A stretch of 64,000 bases of DNA, taken from positions 13,143,736-13,207,735 of the forward strand of contig NC_054741.1 in the NCBI RefSeq assembly GCF_018143015.1. The letters run 5' to 3'. The notes beneath the pieces were generated by a model. That model ran no database searches. It was given only the letters and a program-made list of their open reading frames with translations, and was not told the DNA's origin. The position numbers were made by a program, and so were the translations under genes. The first letter of the stretch is position 1; the number at the start of each line of letters is the position of its first letter. Below, piece by piece: positions 21,901 through 33,100 of this stretch. The DNA comes from Lytechinus variegatus (Eukaryota; Echinodermata; Echinoidea; Temnopleuroida; Toxopneustidae).

Positions 21901-23913
21901 CAAACCAACCCTATCTTTCAAGTGTTGGCCTTATGTATGCATTGATTACATCCTAAAATACAATGATTTCTACAAGAATTAAACAGATTTTGTATATTTA
22001 TCTTGCAATTAAAGTTTTAATATAGACAAACAAAAATTGATCAAACCTCAAATTTAGCTTTAAATTCATGACATTCCCATTGTTGATTAAGTATGATGTA
22101 CAGTACATGTGCTTTAAATCATATTTCTTTCCATATTTTAGTTCAGTTTTATGGAAATACTAGATTACAAGAACTGTAATGTATAAAGATTGGAATACTA
22201 GTAGCTGATGCAAATCAAAATGAAAACAAATATACACACACGTATGGTTTCCATCAAAGATCAGGTCATTTATTGTGTGTAACTTTGTTTGCAAACTACA
22301 TACAGCTTCATGAAACTCAATCTAGGCCTCATATGAAAGAAGTATATTACAAGTAGGAGGATCCTTACCCTTTTGTGAGCCTCTTCAATGTGCTTAGATG
22401 TTCCGTTTTCGGTCACATGTTGTGGGATTGCTTTGAGAAGATTCATGCATCCTGGATTCTGTGCTGCATCACTCTCTGATATGTGAACAGGAAGGCTCAT
22501 GTTCACTAAATATGTGCAAAAAATGACAGATTGAAGGCAAGTGTTATTCTTAATGAAGACATGTATAAAAACAACAACAAATAAACAGCGCTCTTCATGA
22601 GGGGAAAGCAAATTTTAAAACATTTTGAAAAATCAAAATGACTTTGCTTGGGGAAAGTTTTTTTTTCTCATTCTCAACATAAATGATACAGAACATAGGC
22701 CTATTTTTAGTGTTGGTCTGGGCCTCACTAAAAAGTGTGCTAGCCTCCAAAATTTTGAAAAATGAAACTATAGTGACTGACGTAACATGACAATTCACTG
22801 ACTGGAGTGTCCCGTTTTTCCCCTCATAGCGTCTCTTTGTGGCACAAATGATCAAAGACACAGCGAATTTGCATTCATCAGTGTACACAAATTTGCCAGT
22901 ATCTAGTAGTCATTCTTCCCTAGCTGACCTAACGTTAGGCCTTGCCCTTGTACTATTAAGCGTAACTGGGCGCCGGGCTTTGGTTATAATCATGCGCGTC
23001 CCAAATAAAAAGCCATATATTTTGAATTAAGAAAAAAATATTTTAAAGAATTAAATTTACATAAGTGCCAAGTTATATGATGAATAGCTGTTATGAAAAC
23101 TGACAGTGTAAGAAAATCGAGCATTTGTCCCATATAAAAAGAGAAATTAAGCCAAAAATTACCACCATTATATTGCCACACATGGGGATGTAACTGAGAA
23201 CAAGGTTATATGGAATATATCATAACCTTGTTGAACTTGTTCATTGAATGAGTGGGCTACGCTATATTTCAAATCTATTTTAATAAAAAAAAATCATTAA
23301 AGAATTCAGTTTAATTAAGAGCAAAGTTAAAATAAATGATGAATACTTCACATATCTAACATCAATTTAATGGAAACTGACAGTATCAAAAAAAAAATTG
23401 TCCCAAAAGATTGCCAACCTGTCCTTTTTTGTTTGAATACCCCCCCCCCCGTATCATAGGATACAATGCAGTGCACAGCCACAGCACACAGGGAGTAGTA
23501 AACAGAGAACAAGGCATGAAAGTTATCATAACATTGTTCATTGAATGAGTGGACCAAGTCCAAGACGGGTAGAGTACGAGTAAAGATAAATGCCAATGCC
23601 AAACGGTAGACCCAGGAGGTGGGACCGGGCGCTGGGCCGTGTGCTCGCCGCGCCTCCGCTCCGCCTTGCAGATGTAACTGTTAGTCGTGTAATACTAATA
23701 GTAGCAGACATAAAAGTAAACATTCGGGACTGTAGTCTGTAGTGTTATCGAAATCAGATACCGGTACCGACTTCATGGGAACGAAGATGTGGTGCTCGCT
23801 GATTCAAACGTGATTGCCACCGGGTACTCAACCAAGGCAGGCTGGTTAATCAAGAGAGAGTCTAAAAAGGCGTAAACCCTACCTTTTATGACAGTATTGT
23901 TATTCAAATCCAT
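15930..23913 (-). CDS. HAUS4: HAUS augmin-like complex subunit 4, 9 exons, 368 aa
   Basis: Minus-strand exons are 23913-23883, 22505-22369, 21540-21409, 20661-20515, 20066-19958, 18940-18807, 18306-18176, 17295-17227 and 16146-15930 (TGA). Every junction has AG/GT and the frame is continuous for 368 residues; human HAUS4 has 363. Recognisable blocks in order: HISESDAAQNP (about 18-28), ATLLGLEKGKLL (about 131-142), LIEERLRKKCEEL (about 160-172), then a mostly helical C-terminal half with LEGAVQERKTDL, KNYEAIGMGFEEIVNEY and DNKKWALREL (about 299-354). HAUS4 is part of the eight-subunit augmin complex, which recruits gamma-tubulin to spindle microtubules for branching nucleation. It is helical and coiled-coil, with no membrane segment or enzyme motif, as expected. 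ATG at 23913 is the first in frame; an upstream GTG is not a likely start. Intron 1 is about 1.4 kb. The gene appears intact. Confidence 0.93.
16250..16470 (-). mobile_element. tRNA-derived SINE in HAUS4 intron 8
   Basis: Read on the minus strand from about 16455, GTCTGGTGGTTCTGACTCTA is A-box-like and GGGGTTGAATGC at 16399-16410 is B-box-like, at tRNA spacing. The body continues to a tail with AAGGTGCTATATG. It is in the same orientation as HAUS4. It is decayed and not a functional tRNA gene. Confidence 0.55.
16996..17006. repeat. poly-G run (11 bases)
   Basis: Eleven uninterrupted G in the same HAUS4 intron. It is one of nine G or C homopolymers of 11 or more in this window. Confidence 0.9.
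21613..21716. repeat. AT-rich (ATA/ATT)n microsatellite-like stretch
   Basis: Imperfect AATAATAATA and GATAATAATA units in the HAUS4 intron between exons 2 and 3. The rest of that intron (21541-22368) shows nothing else recognisable. Confidence 0.6.
23020..23570. repeat. diverged direct tandem duplication of about 290 bp in HAUS4 intron 1
   Basis: Two copies share ordered blocks. Copy 1 has GAAAACTGACAGTGTAAGAA (near 23093), TTTGTCCCA (near 23125), GAGAACAAGG (near 23196) and TTGTTCATTGAATGAGTGG (near 23237). Copy 2 has GGAAACTGACAGTATCAAAA (near 23370), TTGTCCCA (near 23398), GAGAACAAGG (near 23504) and TTGTTCATTGAATGAGTGG (near 23534). Copy 2 also holds an 11-base C run at 23440-23450. An inverted relative of the last block is at 2096-2125. 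Confidence 0.6.
23591..23680. other. short GC-rich, CpG-rich islet in HAUS4 intron 1
   Basis: About 90 bases rich in CpG (GGGACCGGGCGCTGGGCC, then CTCGCCGCGCCTCCGCTCC) in otherwise AT-rich DNA, about 230-320 bp inside the HAUS4 start codon. It could be a promoter-proximal element or a fragment of a GC-rich repeat. I cannot tell which. Confidence 0.35.
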
Positions 23914-23970
23914 GACGATCCTTGGAATTGTACGGATTTGTCGAACCGTATTTAGTTTTCGCGCTGGATG

Positions 23971-23978
23971 TGACGTCA
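23971..23978. promoter_or_regulatory. CRE/ATF palindrome TGACGTCA near HAUS4 start
   Basis: A perfect TGACGTCA lies 58 bp upstream of the HAUS4 start codon, a common position for CREB/ATF sites in promoters without a TATA box. No TATA box was seen between it and the ATG. The site is read from sequence; function is inferred. Confidence 0.45.
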
Positions 23979-24305
23979 CTTTGAGCCCAATCGCATATCG
24001 ACTATGGAACGCCAGGTTCCGTACATCATTATAAAAAGTTAGCCCTCACTCAAACACACTGATCAGAGCACCCGCCCCTAAAAATGTTCCATTGTAAAAT
24101 GAAGTAACATATATATTGCAGCATGTAAAAACGTTAATTTCACTTTTATAGTTCTTGATTAAAATAAAAACACATAAAGAAATCCATCCTGACCACAATT
24201 CATTTTCAAAACAGCAGACAAGAATAAAAAAAAATTGGTGAAAGTTTGAGGAAAATCCATCAAAGACTGAATTCAAAAAGTAACTACAAATTTATTTTTC
24301 ATTCG

Positions 24306-24313
24306 TGACGTCA
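24306..24313. promoter_or_regulatory. second TGACGTCA palindrome upstream of HAUS4
   Basis: A second perfect TGACGTCA lies 335 bp from the first and about 0.4 kb upstream of the HAUS4 start. Two perfect octamers this close are unlikely by chance in AT-rich DNA, which supports a regulatory role. The DNA between them is AT-rich with no gene. Confidence 0.35.
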
Positions 24314-24613
24314 TATGCGAGCAGGTTCCCGTATATCGTGTAGTATTACAAAATAATACAAAAATCAAATAGGATGTCATTCATCGAGCAATGAACGCTG
24401 GAAATTTGATTGAAATCTGATTAAAACTTAAAAAAAAATATAAAATTTGGCCACATTCTGTGAAAATAGTTATGCACACTTTCATTAGGTGGGCTAATTA
24501 TGCCATGTCCTAGATTTCCCTTGCTTTTAACAAAAACGAGATTCCAGCTGTATAAGAATGCATTTTGGAACCATTCATGTATTTTTAGGGCCTGCATTTT
24601 TTTCCACAATAAG

Positions 24614-26073
24614 GAGTCTGTTGGGGACGCGCGTTTCCGTTTTACACCCTGGAGAAGGCATTTTCCGGAAAAGTAGCCAAAAAGCGACTAGTGAAGAGTC
24701 TACACACGTCGCTGGTTGCATGCAGCGTGCGACACCACCACCGCATGCAATTTGCACAGTTACTGATCAGAGCACAGAGTTCCTCGGCACTTCATGTACA
24801 GAGAGAGCGGCAGTCAGGAATGAAATCCGAACATGCTTTTGCAGTCGCGTTGTTTTTTCTAAAAATAAATTATTAACTAAATGAATAGAATGACAGACAA
24901 AATCAAAATAAACAGATACTTATAATGGAAAGAAGTTTGATGGATTGTTACACTTAGAAGCTGCCGAAAGATAGATATAGAAGACTGATAAATAGATAGA
25001 GACAAGATAGACAGATAGACAGATAGATAGATAGAAATAGAGAGAGAGAGAGGGGTGTATAGATAGATAGATAGATAGATAGATAGAAAGAGAGAGAAAG
25101 AGGGAGAGATGGATGGATAGATAGAGAGAGGGGGAGAGACAGAGAGGTCGATATATAGAGGGAGAGAGAGAAAGAGAGAGAGAGATGTTATAGATTTAAA
25201 TATGACAAAGAGAAAGAGAGAAAAAAGACAGACAGATGCTAGAGAGGGAGAGAGATAGAGAATTTGAGAGACAGATAGATAGATGTTAGATAGATAGAAA
25301 GATAAAGAATGAGAGAGACAGAGAAGATAGACAAATTAACAGATAGATAGATACATAGATAGATATATAGAGAGAAATAGAGAAAGACAGACAGATCGAG
25401 ATAGATAGATGAGAGATAGATAGAGGTTAGATAGATAAAGAGGGAGAGAGACAAAGAATATTAACAAATTAACAGATAGATAGATACTCTAGTTAAAAAA
25501 TTGATAAATAGATAGAGAGAAATAGAGAAAGACAGACAGATGGATAGAGAGATAGATAGAGAATTTGAGAGATAGATAGATGTCAGATAGATCAAGAATG
25601 AGAGAGAATTAGAGCGACAAATTAACAGATAGATACTGTAGTTACATAGGTAGGTAGAGAGAGAGAAATAGAGAAAGACAGATGGATGGATAGATAGAGC
25701 TATAGAGAATTTGAGTTAGATAGATGTTAGATAAAGAATGAGAGAGACAGAGAAGATTATTAGATACTGCAATTACATAGATAGATAGAGATAGAATTTG
25801 AGAGATAGATATATAGGCAGATAGAGAGAAAGACAGACATCAGCAAATCGGCAAGGCAAATGATCAAGGCAAACATTCGTATTGAACCTGGAAAGTATAA
25901 GCTCAGTTGCATATGTTCTGCGGATAACTTCGGTGCAGACTTTGGATCGCGCGCCCAGCTGATAATGTAAACAAACGTAGACGTAGACTCTTCATTAGTC
26001 GCTTTTTGGCTACTTTTCCGGAAAATGCCTTCGCCAGGGTGTAAAACGGAAACGCGCTTTCGGGACACCAGAC
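24614..26073. mobile_element. inverted-repeat element (74-bp arms) filled with GATA-type satellite
   Basis: The left arm at 24630-24703 (CGCGTTTCCGTTTTACACCC to GAAGAGTCTAC) recurs inverted at about 25983-26056, with two differences over 74 positions. Weaker end similarity extends outward to about 24614 and 26073. Between the arms lie about 0.25 kb of ordinary sequence on the left, a GATA/GAGA satellite at 24970-25840, and about 0.14 kb of ordinary sequence on the right. No transposase ORF was found. High arm identity suggests a fairly recent non-autonomous DNA transposon whose interior microsatellite expanded. No clear target duplication was identified. Confidence 0.65.
24970..25840. repeat. 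(GATA)n / (GAGA)n satellite
   Basis: About 0.87 kb made of GATAGATA, GAGAGAGA and GACAGACA units. Larger blocks recur, such as AGAGAAATAGAGAAAGACAG (near 25370, 25520 and 25665), so higher-order units of about 150 bp have been duplicated. Long apparent ORFs here are repeat artefacts. Confidence 0.95.
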
Positions 26074-26309
26074 GGTCAATTAGGGGGTCCTGTTTGCAAT
26101 ATCCTTTGAAAGCTTTTCGATTTGTTTCAAGCTTTCAGCTTACGATAGCTGGCCTCTGCATTTAAATTTATTTGTTATTGTTTGCATGAATTATGTCTAT
26201 ATCTATACAATTGCCACCTTTGTAATTTTGTTTGATGTTATATAATTGTTACAAATTTGTAATAATGATTTATTATTATTAATAAATGCAGAAATACCTG
26301 CTAAAATTT

Positions 26310-26480
26310 AATTTAAGTACACGTCTTCAGGAGACGGACAGTTAATCTGCCCGAAACGTCAAGTGTTCTCTCCCGCTAGTCACGGTACGTGCTACAACTC
26401 AATTCGCCGACTCAAGCCAGCCAGCCCTCTTCATCAACTCAACCCACTCTCACCTGTCCAACTCAACCAGCCTTCTACTC
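26310..26480. other. possible 3' remnant of a retroelement with a CCCGAAACGTC motif
   Basis: CTTCAGGAGACGGACAG, then CTGCCCGAAACGTCAAG resembles the phrase often found downstream of Penelope-like or related reverse-transcriptase genes in marine invertebrates. It is followed by a CT-rich tract rich in CTCAACC. No RT domain is present. Weakly supported. Confidence 0.25.
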
Positions 26481-27074
26481 AAGCCCCTTTTGATTGATAA
26501 CCTGATTGTTTCTGTGTAGGAGGTAAATAACCACCATTAAGCTAATGACCGATAGGCCTAATATAATGCTACAAAGAGTTATCATTTCACCCGAGAAAGT
26601 TATAGAGATGCTTGAAACACTCACGGACGATTTCTTTACACAAATGACAGTGACTGCTAAAACGAAGGACATGATTATTTAAAAATAAGTCCCCAGAGGC
26701 ACTAAAAGCTAAGAAACATTTCATATGTTATTCGAAACAGATCATGTAACTCATAACATGCCAATCATTGAGGAAATCGATACGGAGGGGTTCGTTTGGA
26801 TGGAATCTGCACATCAATACTGCCTGAACCAGAATCTCTCACCTGCCCTAAGCCACCTTCTAAAGTATACAAGCGCAGACTAAAAATCGTCACTTTGACC
26901 AATAATCATACCTTCCGCCTTGTCTAAAGTGAAGACTAAACTCAAAACTGTCCCGGGGATACTTTCAGTGTGGTAGAGTCAGCCACAGTATATTTTCATT
27001 ACTAAACACCCTGCATTATGCTGTACGCGAATTGCGAAAAGCACAGGTCTGTGCCTGCAAAGCAGTTCCTCCTA

Positions 27075-27680
27075 CCTTGGTTGTACACATCATGTATGTG
27101 TGCGTGTGTGAGTGTGTGTGTGGGTGTGTGTGTGGGGTACTACATTTTCAAGAAATTCTACCAAGAGTGAGCACCAGATTTTTACATTTCAATTTGGAAA
27201 AAATATATATATTCATAGAAAAATCGCTTGCAATAAACACATCGCGTCGCTCTCTCTATATAGGTTCTACTGTAGGCCTATATAATTTTTATTTAAAAAA
27301 CCCAAACAAACATAAAAGAATATCAAAATTTATTACCCCCGTAGGAAAACTCCTGCCTAAAGTCGTTTCTCTTTCCGCTTCCATCTTTCACAGAATCAGC
27401 CCCAACCCCTACCTTGGTTGTTCACAGCATGTGTGTGTGTGTGTGGGGGGGGGGGGATCATTTTCAACAAATTCTACGAAAGTGTGCTCCAGACTTTTAT
27501 ATTTCAATTTTGAAAAAAAAAAACACATCATGTCGTTTTCTAGGCTCTATGTAATTTTATTTAAAAAAACAAACATAAAAAAAATCAAGATTTCTTGTGC
27601 CTCCGTAGGAAAACTGCCTACAGCCGTTTCTCATCCCGCCTCCATGGCTTTCACAGAATCAGCCCCGACCCCTAGATTCT
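27075..27680. repeat. imperfect tandem duplication (about 340 and 265 bp units)
   Basis: Copy 1 (27075-27412) and copy 2 (27413-27680) share, in order: CCTTGGTTGT, a (TG)n/G-rich run, TTTTCAA, AAATTCTAC, TTTCAATTT, AACATAAAA, CCGTAGGAAAACT and TTTCACAGAATCAGCCCC. Copy 2 has a 12-base G run (27445-27456). A long open frame crosses both copies because of the repeat, but shows no domain or splice logic. Confidence 0.75.
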
Positions 27681-28106
27681 CCACTTAAAAAAAAAATCTT
27701 CTCTTACCGTCTCTCATTTCTCTCTATCCCCTTTGCTGTTTGTGTTGAAGCACTTCAAGACGAAATCAATACCAATCGTCTAAGGACGTTTGATTTTGAT
27801 CAAGGAGTTAATATTTCAATCTCAAATGCGCCTTGGAGATAAAGCTGTTTTCTTTGTGATCCAATACTGACAGGGAGATGCTTTCCTTAGGTTATTCACC
27901 GTCCACCATCTTGAAAACGACAACATCCGACAACAATTTTTAATCCTCCTTTCGTTTGGCAGAGTAACATCAGTTCATGTCAGATCCAAAAGCATTTTAA
28001 CAAACTTTTAAAGTAAACTGCACATACACCATAAGCTATCAAAATCGCAGTTGGATGATAGGTGATAGGAGACTTTATGTGGATTCGACTTCCGGCTTCC
28101 GGGCAC

Positions 28107-28122
28107 GGGGGGGGGGGGGGGG
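28107..28122. repeat. poly-G run (16 bases)
   Basis: Sixteen uninterrupted G follow GGGCAC. Next to it, 28240-28680 repeats the motif CGTAAGA/CGTTAGAA many times without a coding frame. Confidence 0.9.
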
Positions 28123-28682
28123 TGAGGCATAACTTTGTTTGAAGAAACCTGAAAGAAATTGCTCATTTTATGCATACAGAATCAACCAAAAGCCTAAAAA
28201 AATGCTACGTTATATGCATATGAACCGACAGCATCTTACTTATGGCTTGATCACAAATACCATTAAGAAATGTTACGAACGCCGTAAGAACGATTTTTAG
28301 ACCATTTCATATTTTCCCAGATCTTCTCAAGAAAGCCGTAAAAAACCAGCGATCGCAGACCGCTTGTAAGTTAACAGCTTAGTCGCTGGTCTTGTTAAAG
28401 ATTTTTAAAACGTCGTTCGAAACGCTATATTGGTTAGTCACTGTATGAACTTCGTTAGAACATCGTAAGAGTTGCACGTGCGAACATCATGCGACAACAG
28501 AAATCGTAAGATGGCCGTGAGTCTGAAAGAAAGAATAACTGGATGCATTCCTTCGAAAAATGTAAGAATTCTAGGGCAATTAACTGTATAACCGAAAATC
28601 ATTTCAATTCTTAAGTTGTTCTTAAGAAGGTCGTAAGATTATATATGCCTAATCTAAGAATCTCTACGAACGTTAGAACTTC

Positions 28683-30111
28683 TGACCAGACGTCCCGTAT
28701 TTCCCGGGATCGTCCCATATTTTGCTCCTTTGTCTCGGCGTCCCGACAAACCCTTCCCGGGACGCCTATTTGTCCCGTATTTCAGAATATTGAACAAAAT
28801 GTAGTTAAAACATTTGAAAGGGACGAATTTTCATCAAATAACCAAAGATGACGAAGCAGTGACAACAATGAAATCTACAACTGTCATTAGTAAACTTGTG
28901 CAAGTTCTTCTATGATTTTCTTGCTAACCCAAGACATTGCAAACGAATTGGCCTCCTGCCTGTGTGTGGCAGGCTACTAGCTGGACAATCTCACATGTAA
29001 AACTGTTTTCCACCCCAAAATCACAAAATCGGCGGTAATTTTTTTATGATTATATTATGGATTCTCAAATTACTGATTTGAAGATGTAATTGGAGGAACA
29101 AGTTATTAGATGTAGTTGTTTCAGCTTTCATTTTGAGTCTTGTTGTGCATGATGCCTCAACGTTTCATCTAAATTTTAAGTTTGACGATGTTTCACTTTG
29201 AAATTTTATTCATTCTAAACATTTTAGTTTTTTTAAGATTTCAAAAATATATCTAAAAAGACACCAAATATCATGATTTTTGTTAGACGATCGGATTTTT
29301 TGTCTGCTTCAATTTTGAAGTTTTTCCTTTTTTTCTTTTCGTCTTCTTTCTTTGTCCTTCTATCCTTCCTTCTCGCACTTTTTTGTTCCATCTCTCTTTA
29401 TTTCTTTTTTTCCTGACCCTTTCTCTCCCTCTCTCTATTCATTTGTCTTTTTTCCTTCTTTCTCTTACTTTCCATCTTGATTAATTTTTTTTATTTCCTT
29501 ACTTTTCTTTGCTTCCTTCTCTCCCTTCCTCTCCCTTTTCTTTTCGTTTTTTCTCACCTTTTCCATTCTTAATTTTATTTGTCCTTCTAATTCTTTTCCC
29601 TTATTATTCCTTCCTTTCTTTCTTTCTTTCTTTCTTTCCTTCTCCCTCCCTTCCTGCTTTTCTTATTTCTTTACTTTTCTTTCTTTCAAAGAATGAAAGA
29701 AGCATTTTTTCCTCCTTTTTTCTTACTTTATTTTTGTTCTCTCTCTCCCCTATATTATCTTTTACACATATATTCATCTTCACTCCCTTTCTTTTTTCTT
29801 TCTTTCTATATTCATTTCAAAGAATGACGGAAGCCTTTTTTCTCTCTTCTATTCTTTCTTTCATCCTTCTTTTAATCTAACGTTCTTTTATTTTTTGTCT
29901 TTTTCCCTTCATTTTCCCCTTCATCTGTATTTTTTTCTTTTCAATTCATCTCTTTTCTTTAGTCTTTTCTTTCTCTTTTCGTTCTTTCGGTCACCCTCCC
30001 TTCCAGTTCTTATTTTTTTTCTCACGAGTCTAACACTGTGTAGCCTTCTTCATGTTCTTTGTTGACCTTTTTTGTCGACTGTCCCGTATTTCATTTTGTG
30101 AAATCTGGTCA
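28683..30111. mobile_element. DNA-transposon remnant with TGACCAGA ends, holding a pyrimidine tract
   Basis: TGACCAGA at 28683-28690 is mirrored by TCTGGTCA at 30104-30111. Both ends have GTCCCGTATTTC close by (28692 and about 30080). The phrase TGACCAGACGTCCCG is typical of widespread non-autonomous DNA transposons. Inside is about 0.6 kb of AT-rich sequence followed by the pyrimidine tract at 29318-30022. No transposase was recognised, and class and target duplication are unresolved. Confidence 0.4.
29318..30022. repeat. 0.7 kb polypyrimidine (CT-rich) tract on the plus strand
   Basis: Almost uninterrupted T and C with TTTCTTTC and CTTCCTTC units, plus two copies of TTTCAAAGAATGANRGAAGC (near 29684 and 29815), showing internal duplication. 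Open frames here (Ser/Phe/Leu repeats) are compositional. A purine-rich stretch at 30428-30512 is the nearest opposite-strand counterpart. Confidence 0.9.
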
Positions 30112-33100
30112 CCAACTCAGAAGTCATACGAAAAGTGAGATTTGTACGAACGCATGGTTCGTACAAACCTTTGTGACCGAAGCTTTACCAAAACCTAGAA
30201 AAATGACATTCGTAACTGACGTTTTTAATATAAATTAATTGAGTCTCGAGTGGTGTAGGAGTTACAATTAGGGTATTAATAAGACTCTAGGGAACTGTTT
30301 TTTTTTCATATTCTGGTAAATTTTGAATCTGATATTTGCTAATATAAAATAAAGAAATGATAGTTTTGATGGTGCATAAAAACACGATTTGACATCAGCT
30401 TTAATATTGATGGGAAATATTCATTAGAGAGAAGAAAATAGGAGAATAGAGGAATAAAGAGAAGAAAAAAGAGTTGGAGTGAGAGAGAAAGGGAGAAATA
30501 CAAAAAAGAGGAGGAAGTGTGTAACAATTAAAAAAGATATAACTGAGGAATCTTCATTTTTTGAATTTTTTTTACTTTCCTTCCCAATCATTTTGAAGTA
30601 GAACTGAAATACGTTACGAATTATTCACGAAACACTCACACGAGAGGTCACATATTTTTTTTTATAATTTCTTTGATTTATTACGAATGATAACATTATT
30701 CACATTTTGTACAATATAATACACAAATTCACACTCATATGCTTCTCTGTAATATTAAACACTAGTTGCGGAAGTACAGAAATTCTCTTTAACTTGTAAT
30801 AAAACGGGTAGATGCACATGATACATTAAGAGCCTCTTAAAAATGAAAGAAACTATACATTTGTTCATATAAGGTAAATTACTAATCGTAATTGTAGTAA
30901 AAGTCTTGATGTTACTTTCTTAACTTTCTATTTGCTTAAATAAAATATAATAGATTTGAATATTCAAACGGATACTATTCACATTTGCATAAATCTTTAA
31001 ACGTACATTCTTGCAAATCTTATGAACTCATTATTTCAGATATTCAGGAAAATGAATGTAAGCATTTTCAAAAACAAAAGGGACAACTGCCTCGTATAAA
31101 ATATTTTAAAAGAAGTTTACGATGAAATAAGGAACATGATAGAACATTCATTTTTTGTGCATACTCTGGGCTATGCCTAAGTAAATATATATAATCTTAT
31201 AACCTTGCTTTCGAATAATACTATATTCAGATTTAGAAATGAACAAACACAATCATAAGCGCAAAAAATAATTAATTTATTCCCTTCTGAACAAAAAATT
31301 AATAACAATTCAAAGCACGTTTTATGTTCATTCATGAAATGTGAGGTGCTTATAAAAACAAGAATTTGTTGATTTTCTTTTCTATTGTTACCAAGACAAC
31401 AATCGACAACCGGCAAAAGTCAACTTCTGAAAGAGATGACACAGTTCTTTAAATTATTCTTTTCCAGCGTACGTGTTAAGACATCAAGTAGGGATCAATA
31501 CCTCTAAATGCCGTACATTGAATTCCTAAAAGACCATTATGACCACTATGCCAGTCCCGTGTCTTTACACGGACTATGGGACTTACAATTTTGTAAGAAT
31601 TACATGAAGCAGAAGACTGTATTACAAAAAAGTCACATTCTCATTTCAATTTTAGTTTAAACCCATTAAAAATAGCGATCACAAATAGATGCATACGGAA
31701 AATAATAGTTGAAACCATGATATTTAGGAAAATCATGAAAGCCTTGGACCCATAAATGATATATTGGAAATATTCTAAAAATTTTTAAGGAAAAGTAAAC
31801 TATGCTCTACACTCTGGAAGGTAAAATGTCACTCACATTTGATACATTTATTAACTGAATTGGATAAGTGTGCGTCTTTAATTGTTTTTAACAGAAATAT
31901 GGCGCAATTTATGATGTGGACCATTTCATCTTTTTCTAAACCCAAAGTTTTGTTTACCAATTTCAAGAGAACAAAAAATGTCCAAAAATTAATTATTTTG
32001 ACTTTTGGCATTACTATGTAGCATAAATGAGGTCATGTGCGCCTCTTTGTGGAGTGGGGGTTGAAAACGTGTGATGCTTTGATTCACGATTCACATAATA
32101 GATAAGAAAAGAATTGCATTCATCTGTTGATTGTCTGGCAGGGCGTTTCTCACCATGTTCGCGCTTAGAAACTATTGTAATAAGCGCTATATTACCACGT
32201 TACTCAAAATTTAAACAAAATTTATCTTTATTTTTAGTCAAACAAACGAAATCCAAACTGACTAATGATATGCTATTGGAATTATTATTTGGTAGGTCTA
32301 GAGTCGTATACAATTTGAATGTGTGTTGTGTGAGGGCGTGAAAAGATGAAAAGGGAAGATAGAAAATTTGGTGTTGACGTATTTTTTTAAACTTGAATAT
32401 TGGATCTTTGAATCATGCACATTTATCTACGTTTTTGTTATACAAAATCAAGAATGTAGTTTGCATTCACAAAATATGACAATAAGCTAGCAAATTCAAG
32501 CCAACGTTATTATATTAAAAATGAATAATATGAGTACATTGGATATGTCATATTGAAAATGAATCGTTTTGGTTATATTTGAGCCAAACCTAATCATAAA
32601 AGACGCTATAATGATTGCACATTTCAATTGATGAGGCAGGTATTCTAAAAAATGTTTTAAAATTTGGAATTGAAATGGGAATCTATTTTTGAGTGTTAAC
32701 CTCTACCCCAAATAAAATGACCCAAACTTTGAACTGTTATCCAGTAAAGCTGTATCCCAATTACTTTAGTACCACTCTAGGAAAAACAACCGTCCTCTTA
32801 TGACTTTTTCAGGTGGTTAAAAAAATAAAACAAAGGGAAAGAAATAGAAAAAAATGAAGCAAGAGAGCTTGGAAAAGAGATTTTTAAAGTTTTATTCCAC
32901 TGATAAAAAAGCCACCTTTACTTTAATCTGTCTCTCTCCCATTAAAAACACCCCGGCACCGTTCCTGATCGGAATGATCATTTTTTTTCACAAGTAGGCA
33001 GGATCCCATTTACTTAATATTTTGAAGTTAACACGAAATATAGCCTCGAGCATTTTCCAACCTTTTCCATAAGGAGAATTATAAAGTTCACTTGGTGTCG

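Noticed and set aside
25239-25454. Tyr/Leu/Ser-rich minus-strand frame
   Set aside because: It is a translation of the GATA-type satellite.
24970-25840. CRISPR-like array
   Set aside because: The repeats are tetranucleotide satellite in a eukaryotic genome, with no unique spacers.
26475-26672. Minus-strand frame with one hydrophobic segment (SIILGLSVISLMVVIYLL)
   Set aside because: A single transmembrane-like stretch, no signal for start or splice, and no family recognised. It could be a chance frame in AT-rich DNA.
27032-27688. 218-codon plus-strand open frame
   Set aside because: It runs through a tandem duplication, (TG)n and poly-G. The product has CVCV and GGGG stretches, no domain and no splice logic.
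29509-29880. 123-codon Ser/Phe/Leu-rich frame
   Set aside because: It is a direct translation of the polypyrimidine tract.
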